Assembly: GCA_035772785.1 (NCBI GenBank)
Contig: JAOCPU010000015.1
Location: forward strand, 248,001-312,000
Direction: 5' to 3'
From: Phlebiopsis flavidoalba
Lineage: Eukaryota > Basidiomycota > Agaricomycetes > Polyporales > Phanerochaetaceae
Length of the DNA: 64,000 bases
Within the stretch, counting starts at the first letter, position 1; each line of letters opens with the position of its first letter. The notes below the pieces were generated by a model, which saw nothing but the letters and a program-made list of their open reading frames with translations, did not search any database and was not told the DNA's origin. This document shows, one piece after another, positions 10,546-20,871 of this stretch. A program made the translations under genes and the position numbers.

Positions 10546-12519
10546 ATGACTGATACTCATGTTTCCGGCAGATACGGCTAACCTTAACGCGCTGTTGGGA
10601 CTGATCACCTCCTCAGTACAGACCCATTATTTCGATATATAATACTGCCGGGTATGATGTACCTAGCTTGGACGACGTGGATCCAGGCCCTTTCGACAGC
10701 CCAAGACATGCGTCTGTAAAGCTCACGGCGGCCATACAGGTAGTCGAAAGCGCATGTGCTCAACTCTGCGCTACTATTGCGCCACCTGGGCACGGATTTG
10801 AGTCCGTATTCAACGTAGGAAAATCTTTCTTTCTTTCTTCAGTTTGTCATACTTACCATGTCGTCAACAGAAAGCACACGAGAGTAAATCGGATAAGAAA
10901 CTTTCCCCTTTTACCTAGGTGTAACAGCTTAACCTCCGCACAGTTCGACATGTCTGCTTGCCTTCGAGTGGCTGTTGGCGCGAAAATCAGCGACTACTTG
11001 GCAGATAAGCCTGAAGGGCTCCACACGTACCGAACTCGGAGAACTCTCAAGCCTTAACCCTGACAAGCTCGGCCGGGTGGTTTTGCGTCCTCCTTGCTAC
11101 AAAGCACGTATACCGTGAAGGTCTGTTTCATCCCGTTCATGACGAACCCCGCGCTTAAATGAAACGATCCCTTCTAGTCCGCCCAGACGTCTACACGAAT
11201 AATAGGCTGAGCCAGAAGTTGCTGTCTTCTGATCCCGTTTTCGACCTTAATTGCTTTCAAGTGGGCGTATATTTTCATATTGAGAACACGGAGCCATACT
11301 GAGCTTTATAGCACGGACGAGGCGAACAAGGCGGTGGCATACACCTTTGACACGCTCATAGATCCTGAGTACAAGGATTCTTACTCCGCTGAGAAGACTT
11401 CGTTTTATAGGGTTCATGGCGCATCATTCTTCGACTATAACGCTCGGCACGGGGTACGTCGCGATATCGCTGAAGCCGTCCAACGTTGATCATTTATTTG
11501 CTTCTCCCACGACAGTTCGAGGAAGTATGTCTGGCTACAAGTTGTTGACAGTCTCAGCTAACTGCTACATTGCTTAGCAATTCGGCGTGGCGATGGGCGG
11601 GTTGGTCAAGCATCACAGACGAAGGTTTACTACCTAGAAGTTCGTCTTTGAGATCGCCAATCCGCACGTCCTGACATTCTTTCCCTTCGCAGTCTTCCCG
11701 TGGTCGAGTTTGCCATCAGACGCACTTGTCTGTGATCTCGGCGGTAACAACGGCCATGTCTGCCTCGACCTTTTAAGAGAGCACCCTCACCTGAAAATTG
11801 TGGTACAAGATCAAGACAGCGTCAAGCCTCACTGGGAAGTGGTGCGTATACTTCTCATTAGCCTTTGAACGCTGGTTTTTGAATGCATTCAAAACAGTTG
11901 TGGAAGAAGGAGTATTCAGAAGCGCTCGAGAGTGGTCGGGCCAAATTTTTACCCATCGATTTCCTCAACCAACCTCCGATGAAAGACTGCGATGTCTATT
12001 ATATTCGAAATATTCTGTGAGTTATCATACTCTAGAAAGAAATAAGTCTCGAGATCTGACCGTCTGAAGACATGACTGGCCAGACGATGAATGCGTCAAA
12101 ATTCTACGACACGTCAAGTCCGCAACGAAACCCTTGAGTAGAGTTCTTATCAGTGCGTTCTTCGTCATGATATGGACCTTTCTCATTCATTCATCTGCAG
12201 GCGAATACGTTCTACAATCTAGTGCTCGATCTGCGGAGGAATCTGACGCACATCAACTCGCTCGCGCCCGAGCCGCTCTTGCCCAAACTTTGGCGAGGGC
12301 ACAAAAAATCAGACGTTACAATATGGATATCAATATGCTTGGTCTTTTTAACGCGAAAGAGCGAACTCTGCAACAATTCATAGGCATTGGGTAGGCAATG
12401 AACTTCGGGCAAATTGGCATGAATCTGATCGTCTGCAAAGCTCACGTGCCGGTCTGGAATTCGTTACGCTGTGGGAGTTGGGCGACGCAACCTTGGTGGA
12501 GTTCAAGCCTTGCGCTTAA
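10546..12519 (+). CDS. SAM-dependent O-methyltransferase 1 (Methyltransf_2 type)
   Basis: Cytosolic enzyme expected to transfer a methyl group from S-adenosylmethionine to a small-molecule hydroxyl; substrate unknown. The start gives MTDTHVS, then (after a one-base shift) DTANLNALLGLITSSVQ, GPFDSP and AIQVVESACAQLCATIAPPGH, the helical N-terminal domain. Next ACLRVAVGAKISDYLADKPEG (dimerisation/winged-helix part), RPDVYTNNRLS, and the substrate-domain segment TFDTLIDPEYKDSYSAEKT. SAM motif I is VCDLGGNNGHVCLDL (about 11740), followed by VVQDQDSVKPHW. Late motifs: DWPDDECVKILRHVK, EYVLQS, NMLGLFNAKERTL, and the end FVTLWELGDATLVEFKPCA with TAA at 12517-12519. Introns and frame breaks are numerous. 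It is a close paralogue of the minus-strand gene at 41553-43516. End faces the FunK1 array 110 bp away. Confidence 0.88.
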
Positions 12520-12629
12520 TGATGACATGGATTATTGGGATGCATCTTGTCGCTCTACTACACTATGGAGCATTGAATATTGTACAGGTCATATTTGGGA
12601 ACGCCGACAGTCGAGTAACCGCGGGAAAG

Positions 12630-15600
12630 TTACCACGCTCGGAACGTTTCGCCTCTGACTCGCTTCTTGAGACCCTCTTCCAAATCGAATTCGTCTTCCA
12701 CCATCTCTTCGTGAACTTTCCTCTTCCTATACGCACTGGATCCGGACGGGTTTCGGTTTGGTTGGTTCTGACTGGACTTGAGACCGTCCAATTGGTCGTA
12801 CCACTTGTCTTGACTGTACATTGAGAGATCCACCTGGACTTCGCCATCTGCGTCTGCGAACAGGACCTGTTCGAATGCCCCCAACATTTCTTCGTGAGTG
12901 TCGAGTACGCGTGCAGGATTCTCGATCTGACGAATTTGGATATGATCCTCTAGACCAGGTTTAGCGGAACGGGCATGAAGCACTGCAGTCTCTGGAACCG
13001 TTGTGAGATTCTGAGCGCGCGTTTCCTGAGCAAGCCTGCGTGATTTCTTGGTGTTGACACGAAAAACAGGGGGTGGGACATCTTTGCCGGAGCCTGTTCA
13101 CGTGACCCCCTGAGCGTTGGCTTCCTCCTGTTTTTTCTGGTCTTCGTGATCGGTTTCGGTGGTCGAACCTGGCGCTAGATTGTCGGGCAGTCGAGTTGGC
13201 ACTTTGAGGTGTCGAAGTTCGGCATAGTCGATGGCCGCGTAATGACGGCGGAGTAGGGTGTACAAGGCCTCGAGAAGCTGAGCCAGAGGGAGTTTGATTG
13301 CCTTCGGCGTCGGGCCTCAAGATGACTGGAGGAGCGCTTCCCTCAAGGACAAGTCGTTTTTCTGGGCTCCCCCAGACCAGTAACCATCTTCGCATGGGTC
13401 TTGCACGTCGAAAAAGCCGGAGACAAGAGTAGTAAGCGCTTCGTTCGTGGAGTTGACTTGACGGATCTGATCCGGGGTCGGGTTGTCAGGATAGACTTGA
13501 GTCATGTTGTGTTTATGGAAGCGAATGGCCATCCGACAGAGAACGTAAAACGAAGGACTCTAGGTCGTCTGCGACTTCCTGAGGTTTTTTTTCGGATACT
13601 GGAGACACAGCAAAGAAAGGTACTGCCACGTTCCCTGGTGGACTAGCATTAACATAATTGAGAACGACTTGGCGACCTTGAACTCACCGAGCGTCCAGGC
13701 AACGCTGGCACATGGCCATTCAGATCCTCGGCATACTTGCACATGTCCCAGTCTGTAAGAAACCCTTGCAGAGGCTCTTCGGGAGAATTGATAGCTATCA
13801 TGATATTACCCGCACTAATATCACGATGCAAGACTTTGGCATCCTCCCAAGCCTCGCTGTGAGCTAGAAGATCTCGGTGAGCAGGGACGCTGCAACAAAA
13901 TGGCCAATAGTGAACGTACCCATCAACGCATGATAGACGATTGTAATGAGTTCCGGGGAGTTTGGGTACTCGAAGAGAGGGCGTCCTATTTGTTCAATGA
14001 TAAGCCGCGTATGATAGCGCTCACAGTTGTCAATCCCGATATTATTTGGCAGCTTTTCGTGACTGAGTGTGCGTTGGGTGTTACCCGACTTCGTCCAGGA
14101 CATCGCTCCCTCCTAGACAAGTTGCCACACAGCCTATCTCGTTCTTTCGCAGTCCTCTCGTACGTCTCGAGTTCCGGGTGAGCACCCGGGGCGTTCGCTC
14201 GCCACTGGTCCTTGATAAATACCAAACGGTGGTTCTCCATATCGAAACCGATGAAGCCTTTCGTAGCCCGTCCCACTGGCGAGCTGTGACAATCGACGGG
14301 CTGACCAACCAGGTAATTCTTCGGTTTAGTCTTCCGAGAGTCCGGTCGGGCATCCTTGGAATTCGAACGTGTCAGTCGCTTGTTCGACGTAGCCTCTTCG
14401 CTCTGCACGGGAGGATTGTCAATGTATGTCGGGATGGTGACCTATGCAGCAAATTTCAGATAATTCACTTCAAGGTTAGATGTGAGATGAATTACGTACC
14501 TTGTAAACGGGATAATTGTCTTGAGATCCGAGGGCATGGTGCTTGTACCTCCGTAGCCAGACGTTTTTCGGAAGAAAAATCCGTGAACAGCTTGATCTCC
14601 TTTTGGCGTCGCAAGCACTGCAGTTTGTGTCGTAGCCGAGGTCGTCGGGAGTGGCACGAGAAAGCCTGTAGAGGAAGGTGACAAGCTCCACGGCTGGTCT
14701 TCCTGAAAGTTGATGGCTGTCGAGACCATACATCCGGCACGATCCCATCGTTGAATGCGCAAGTAAGGGCCGGCGAAGTAGAAGGACCAAACGTGGGTTC
14801 GGTGTTGACGAAGCTGTATTTCTGACGCGTACTTCGCAATCTGTGCTTGACCCTTCTCCCCTTCGTCCGAGGACGTAGGAACTTCTTCTTGTCCGCAAAG
14901 TAGAACGCCCGCCTCCACCTCTTTGTTCTTGCACTCAACAAAGGCCTGGATTACCGACGGCAGTTGTGCATTTCGCCAGGTGTTGGAATACGGTCCTCCG
15001 AGACAGCCTCCTTTCTTATCGTCTTTCTTGTCGTGCCTTTCTTTTTCTGCTTCTCTCTCCTGTTTTCTCTCTTTCCTGTTTCTTCTCGATAGTGTACAAT
15101 GGCTGAAATTTCGCTTGCTTCGGATACATGACTAGATCTGGCCGAATATCGATTGTACTTGCTCTGACGCTTATCTCGGCCACATCTTTGAACCAACTGT
15201 TGGATCTTCGCCCCGCGGCAGGCCGCTAACCGCGTTGAAACGCAGTACACTGACCACATCCCGTTAGCCAAATGCCAAGCAGAACGACCCGTTTTTCATA
15301 CTAGGATTGGATACATCTCGAGCTCCGTAATCTTCTTGAAGTCACTCCCCCAAGTAAGTACTTGACCAGCTTCTTTATTTGAGCGGATGTAGGATATCCG
15401 TCCAGGAATAAGTTTGACCAGATCCGAGAAAGGCACTTCGACCCACCTGCCCCCTCCATCTTGCGTTTGAGTTCGAGTGTTCCAGTCAATGATGGGGATT
15501 TGTCAAGTGACGGTAAGAGTTGAGTCTCTGCGCGTTCGCCGGGACGACGTTAACTTGTAGTGCTGGGTGGCCAAACGATCGACTGGGATCAGGGGTTGTG

Positions 15601-15860
15601 CCACGCAAGGGGAACGTCCCTGTTGCTCGATCTCTTGTGCCGGAAAGGACGGACGGGACAGTTTTTTTCTGCACATTAGTTCACCCCCGTGAGAAGGGGA
15701 GGACATGATAGAGTAGCTTAGAGATAGGACTTACACGCAAAAGGAACGTCCCGATTTATAGCACGTCAGGGTCGTAGGTGGCCAATGGAACCGGTAACTA
15801 CACCTAGGCAGACGACGTTAATAATCCCGTTTAGGAAGGTGATGGTCAGAATAGGACCGG
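12630..15860 (-). CDS. FunK1 fungal-type protein kinase, copy A
   Basis: Basidiomycete-expanded protein kinase family (FunK1), function mostly unknown. From the 5' end: a possible upstream exon with TGSIGHLRP (about 15800), then RRDSTLTVT, RWVEVPFSDLVKLIPGR (about 15390-15440), the N-lobe with PVDCHSSPVGRATKGFIGFD and HRLVFIKDQWR (VxIK lysine), and IGIDNCERYHTRLIIEQIG. After an intron come HSEAWEDAKVLHRDISAGN (catalytic HRD at 13820-13828) and FLTDWDMCKY, where DWD replaces DFG as usual in FunK1. The family tail PALPGRSV, QYPKK, CEDGYWSGG, RVLDTHEEMLGAFEQVL, KWYDQLDGL and KKRVRGETFRAW follows. Copies A and B both hit a stop after FRAW, which may instead be an intron donor. N-terminal boundary uncertain. 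First of three tandem units. Confidence 0.82.
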
Positions 15861-16761
15861 TGTTTAACGAGGCTGTCTTAATGAAATCAACAGAATGAAG
15901 TGTTTTCTCCGCCTCGAGGCGCAAGTTCAACCTGCTGGGGGCGTGTGTGTCGGTACAATGGGGTAGTAACGAGTCCTTCAAGTTGACGCGTCGTACCACG
16001 CCGTACCCCCCTCCTGGAACTTCAGGCTTTTCCTCCCTACCCAAAAACGCTCTTACTTAAACTTGCTTGACAGCCCCAAGGCCACAGATGTCTGGGCGTA
16101 AGTAATAGATGAAGAGTTTATGGTCAGCGGTATGGTGACCTCGGAAGCTGCTAATGTTCTCCGGATCGGGTGCTCGGTGATCGCCGAGAGCGAACTTGTG
16201 ACAGTCGTAAACGCGTGTGTGGCCAACGCCACAGTCACGGTCACATTGGCAGCAGCAACTCGCACCCACTGAGTTTGCACTGAGTCCTTCCGCTCCTTAT
16301 CATCATTAGACCTTTACTTTCGTCTGCAACGTGTAGAGTATTAGCATGGCGTTTAGCACACAATATGTAAAATTTTCTTGTAGTGTGTTGTAATGAACCT
16401 GGACTGTGACTCTTCCACGGCGCATGAGTGGGCGGATTCGAGCGTGACTCGGACTAAGCCTTATTCATCCAGGTACTCAAAACTCATCCCGGGATACAAA
16501 TTACGGTACCAATCATCCGATAGCGAAGAGCCAGCTGATGAACTCAGCGCTGATGGCATGCTGGGCTCGTCATGCACATGCCTCGTAGAGGTAGACCCGC
16601 GCTACTACTTAGGTAACTTTGTACTCTGCATGCTCGCGCATAGAGACAGGATCGTCATACGTACGAAATGTATGTAGTATATAGAGATTCAGCGATACAT
16701 CAATACATGTTACATAGATAGAAAATAATATCCGGAAATCATTCAAAATTTACTACTGATC
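15861..16761. other. Upstream part of FunK1 unit A and spacer to unit B
   Basis: On the minus strand an open stretch (about 16053-16280) reads Ala/Thr/Val-rich in one frame and HKFALGDHRAPDPENISSF in another; I cannot tell whether it is a 5' exon of copy A. The part 16670-16760 (GATACATCA and an ATAGATAGAA motif) resembles 20700-20760 between units B and C, so the spacers belong to the duplicated unit. Confidence 0.45.
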
Positions 16762-19713
16762 TCAGCGCATGTCCAAGCTGAACACTCCGAGGCTTGGCCG
16801 CTTCATCGGCCCCCTCTCCTTCACATTCTCAACAACGGGATCGAGGACATGTACGCGGAAGGCATCTTACCACGCGCGGAACGTTTCACCTCGTACCCGT
16901 TTCTTTAGAGCCCTCCGCATGACCGGAACGAATCAAACTCTTCGTCAAATCTCTCTTCTCTCGATTTCTCTCTTGAACGTACCAGACCCAGATGGCTTCT
17001 GATCGGCATTTGGGGTTGTTAGACTTCAAGCCATCCAGTTGATCGTACCACTTGTCATCGGTGTGTTTACTTGGTTAGGTCTCGTCGGATCCTACCGGGC
17101 TTGTACAGGACCCCTTCGAACGCTTTCAACGTCTCTTCGTGGGTGTCCAGGACCCTGCGCGCGCGCTGGGGGGGGGGGGGGGGGGAGTCGACCGGTTAGG
17201 TGAGTATTTAGGATCGTGGCGTTTCTGAGAGGAACCGCGTTCGGCCAACATACCCAGCGCCGACAAGTGGATGCTGCTCGTCTTGCCTGGCTTCGCTTTC
17301 GAGAATGACTGGAAGCGCCTGGATTCGCTTTGGTTTGAGGCGTTCCAGGGGATCCTCTGTATCGATCGTTGAAGGTTTCGCAGTCGGCTTCCCTCCAGCG
17401 TTCGTCGCCTTGCCCCGTGCCTTAATACTCGTCTGAACTTCAGCTTTCTTCGGCTCAACCCGATTGAACGCTCGAGCTCGTCGTAGTCAAGGGCTGAGTA
17501 GTGGCGCCGTAGCAGGGTGTAGAGAGAATCCAGAAGCTTAGGTAAGATGGACGTCTCTTCGTCACCTTGTGCGCGGTCAAAAGCACGCGGAAGAGCAGTT
17601 TTTCCCTGGAGCACCTGCCGCTTGTGCTCTCCTCCAGACCAGTAGCATCCTACGCATGGCTCTTGCTCGTCAAAGAAATGGGAGACAAAATGGGTCAGTC
17701 TGCCGTTCGTCGTCTAGCATTGACTCTGCCCGAATTTCGTCGTCCGGAGTCGGATCTTCGGGGTAGACTGGAGTTCCTCATGTGTGGCGGTGGAAGCGGC
17801 ATAGCCATACCCTGGTTAAAATGTAAACGATAGATTCCAAGTCGTCCGCAAGTTCTTGAGGCTTCTTAGGGTATTGCAAAGACAAAACGGAGAGATACTG
17901 CCAGGTTCCCTGATAAAGAAAAGTGTATGGTCGTTAGTAGAGCAAGAGAATCACCAACGACTCTGACTTACAGAGCGTCCAGGGAGGGCCGGTACATGAC
18001 CGGTCAGGTCCTCAGCATACTTACACATATCCCAGTCCGTAAGGAAGCCTACTAAGCCTCGCTCGGGTGAGCTGACGTCGATCATAATGTTTCCTACACT
18101 GAGGTTGGCCTCTTCCCAGGCTTCGCTGTGGGCTAAAGGGATCAAGTGAATCGGATGTCAAGCCGATGATGCTGCGCGTGAACGTACCTAAAAGCGCATG
18201 ATATACCATGGTAATGAGTTCGGGGGAGTTTGGGTACTCGAAGAGGGGACGTCCTATCTGCTGAAGGATGAGCCGAGTGTGGTGCCGCTCACAGTTATCG
18301 ATTCCGATGTCGACGGGGAGGTGTGCTCATGGCCAAGTGTGCGTTGAACGCTTCTTCCGGGTTTGGTAAAGACGTCGCTCCCGCTCTAGACATGTTGCCA
18401 CGGCGACTACTGCCTTCTTCCGAAGTCGCTCATACGTATCAAGCTCTGGATGGGCACCCGGGGCAATTGGACGCCACTGATCCTTGATAAATACCATGCG
18501 ACGGTTTCTCCTTGTCGAATCCGACGAATCCCTTGGTTGCTCGTCCTACCGTGAGCTGTGACAGTCGACAGGCCGACCGACAAGGTAGTATTTCAGTTTA
18601 GTTGGTCTCGAGTAAGACTGGAAGGCTTTCAATTTCGAACGCGTTGGTCGTTTGCTTGGGACGGTGTCGCCATCTTCACTTAGAGCATCGTCAGTATATG
18701 TCGGGATGGCGACCTGGGAGGCATTGGTCAGTAATAACCTTTACAAAGTTCGTGTAAGGCTATACACTTGCCTTGTAAAATTGGGAAATTATCTTGGAGA
18801 TCAAGTATGTACTGCTTGTACCTTTGCAGCCAGACGTTTGTCGGTGACGAAATCCGTGATTAGCCTCACCTCTTTTGGTGTAGCAAGCGGTCGCAGTAAT
18901 GTCGTAGCCAAGAGTTTCAGGACGAGCGCGAGAGAGTCGGTAGACGAAGTTGACCAGATCCGCTGTATCGTCCTAGAAGTTTATCGCTGTTGAGACCATA
19001 CACATCCAGAGCGGTCCCATCGTTGAAAGGTCCAGCGAAGTAGAATGACCAGACGTGGGTCCGGTGTTGTCGAAGCTGAATCTCCGCCGCATATTTCGCG
19101 ATACGATCTGACTCTTGACTCTTCACACCCCCCGCAGAGGGTCGCAGAAACTTTTCTTCTTGTCCGCAAAGTGGAATGCCCGCCTCAACCTCCTTGTTCT
19201 TGCATTCGACGAAGGCTTGAATGAGCGCCCAATTGCATTTCGCCAAGTGGGCTCGACGTTCATCAAGATTATGAGTGTTTCCTTTCTCGTCTGGTGTCGT
19301 TGTGGTGTCCTCTTTCTTCTTCAGTGAGGCCGCGGTAGAACCCTCCTTCTTGTCGAGCGTATACAGTGGCCGAAATTGCGACTGCTTCGGGTACAGGACG
19401 AGACGATTGGGGTCGTATGTCGATGTGGTTGCTCTCTCGGCTTATCGGCCACATCCCCTTGAACCAGCTTTGAATTTCGCTGCACTTCCCACTGCGTTTG
19501 AACGCAGCACACTGACATGAAGGTTAACGAGGAGCCACATAGCGAGGGGAATGAGACGTCTGGCTTACGAGAATAGGATACATCTCTGCGTTCCGAAATT
19601 TTTCTCGAAGTCTTTTTTTTTTCAAACGAAGTGCTCCACTAGCTTCTTGACTTGGGACGCAGATGGATTTCTTCCGGAACGAGTCCGAACGAGGTCTGAG
19701 AACGGTATCTCAA

Positions 19714-19722
19714 TCCACTTGC
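19714..19722. repeat. 9-bp target-site duplication, left copy
   Basis: TCCACTTGC, identical to 20283-20291. On the coding strand it is GCAAGTGGA, part of the GKW(I/T) codons, which occur once at this place in copies A and C. Confidence 0.8.
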
Positions 19723-20282
19723 AAGGGGGACGCATAAAAAAATTACGTTACACAATGACGGAATTTTCGAAAAAGTGTCCGGGACGGGGTCCCTCCCCTC
19801 CCCTTTGGGCGCTTTGTAGGCTGAGTCATAGCCAATTACAACAGCATCATACGTATTATATAACACCATAATATTCAGATTCGACATTTTTCCCTCCGGA
19901 TCCCACTCTGAGGTACGTTTCAGGTAGGAGGTTTCTGACAAACATTTCTTATAAGCTATTTATGGCCCGGAGAGGTTGGCCACTAGCGACGGTGCGTCGG
20001 CCAACAGGAGACCATAGACGCCAGCCCAAAGCGGCATGATGAGTTGCTCTGGTGCAAACAGGTACAAGCCACACTCATGCCTCCTTTGTCGGAGTTTGCT
20101 GAGGGCTAGTACACCTTCTTAGGATCTCGAGCGGTGTTTGACACTCATTGGACCTGTAAATCCTATTTATAATGTAATAATCTCGGACTACTAATAAAAA
20201 TTCCGTTTTGTGCCCTGACCCCCTACCCTCGTTCCCTCCCATCATCGTGTAGGGCGCTTAATCTCGTGCTGCCTACCCTTGG
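19723..20282. mobile_element. 560-bp non-autonomous DNA transposon (MULE-like MITE?) in FunK1-B
   Basis: The insertion is defined by comparison. Copies A and C read ..KMEG(K/R)W(I/V)EV.. continuously, whereas copy B reads KMLEGKW, 560 bp of foreign sequence, then KWIEIPF. A perfect 9-bp duplication TCCACTTGC flanks it. Termini begin AAGGGGGACGC at the left and, on the other strand, CCAAGGGTAGGC at the right: a short imperfect terminal inverted repeat. Subterminal inverted repeats are clearer: CACAATGACGGAATTTT at 19751-19767 and, inverted, CACAAAACGGAATTTT at 20197-20212. The interior is AT-richer with no transposase-like ORF. Nine-base duplications are typical of Mutator-like elements (established knowledge); family assignment is inference. 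Confidence 0.72.
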
Positions 20283-20291
20283 TCCACTTGC
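20283..20291. repeat. 9-bp target-site duplication, right copy
   Basis: TCCACTTGC, the partner of 19714-19722. Confidence 0.8.
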
Positions 20292-20470
20292 CCTCAAGCA
20301 TCTTGCGTTTTTGGGGTCGGGTGTTTCCAGTCGGTGGACTTGTACGTGACGGTTAAGAGTAGAGTCTCGGCGCGTGTCCGGGAAACGACGTTCTTGTGGT
20401 GCAGGACGTCGTAACGACGGATATTGGCCTAAGCAGCATGATGTTGGACGAAGGAGTTCAGGACTCCTTT

Positions 20471-20871
20471 GTCCTCATGCCTCGGCAAGTCCCGCTTTCT
20501 CATGGTCGTATAGATACGCCCAATGACGCCACTTACCGCAGATGAGATACTGTACTAGTCAGGCGGCCATGAGTAGTACGTGAGCTGATGACGTGCTCAC
20601 AAGAGACAAAGAGAGTCCAGAGGACCGGTCACCGAATCAACAGGGACGGTCCAATCACGAGGTTGGGTATAGATTGAGAATAGGATTGTTTATACACTTC
20701 GGGAGATACATCATGTAGATAGAATGAATTCTTACATTGATACATATTGGCTGACAAAACAGGGAGTAACTACTAAGGCAGAAGTCAAAATTTGCCTCTG
20801 ATATCAAACCAGGTCCAGGCGTGGTTCAAGTCGACTCTGACTCCGAGACTTCATCAACGTCCACTTCTTCT
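20471..20871. other. Spacer between FunK1 units B and C
   Basis: Contains a probable minus-strand intron next to the N-terminal exon of copy B (GTAAGTGG near 20540 to TTAG near 20430) and a spacer resembling that after unit A. No additional gene seen. Confidence 0.45.

Larger units (their letters stand above)
16762..20470 (-). pseudogene. FunK1 kinase copy B, HRD lost and insertion-disrupted
   Basis: Second tandem copy. The N-terminal part is VSRTRAETLLLTVTYKSTDW (about 20340-20410) and KMLEGKW, then a 560-bp insertion, then KWIEIPFSDLVRTRSGR (about 19660-19720). The kinase core resembles copy A, with LTDWDMCKY and HVPALPGRSV. At the catalytic loop (about 18080-18130), however, the sequence reads HSEAWEEANLSVGNIMI: the residues between EA and GN that in A read KVLHRDISA are shortened to NLSV, removing HRD in frame. 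Near the C terminus an 18-base poly-G tract (17168-17185) sits where copy C has about twenty coding residues before RVLDTHEE. The end is KWYDQLDGLKS, KKRVRGETFRAW and, beyond a stop or intron, a tail ending SLGVFSLDMR. Loss of the catalytic Asp plus insertion argue for a pseudogene. Confidence 0.8.

Noticed and set aside
16393..16677. Plus-strand 94-codon ORF between FunK1 units A and B
   Set aside because: No similarity, lies in the spacer of the tandem unit, and no counterpart is seen in the other spacer.
19639..19941. 100-codon minus ORF overlapping the left end of the inserted element, considered as a transposase piece
   Set aside because: It runs across the insertion boundary into FunK1 sequence and shows no DDE-type or zinc-finger features.
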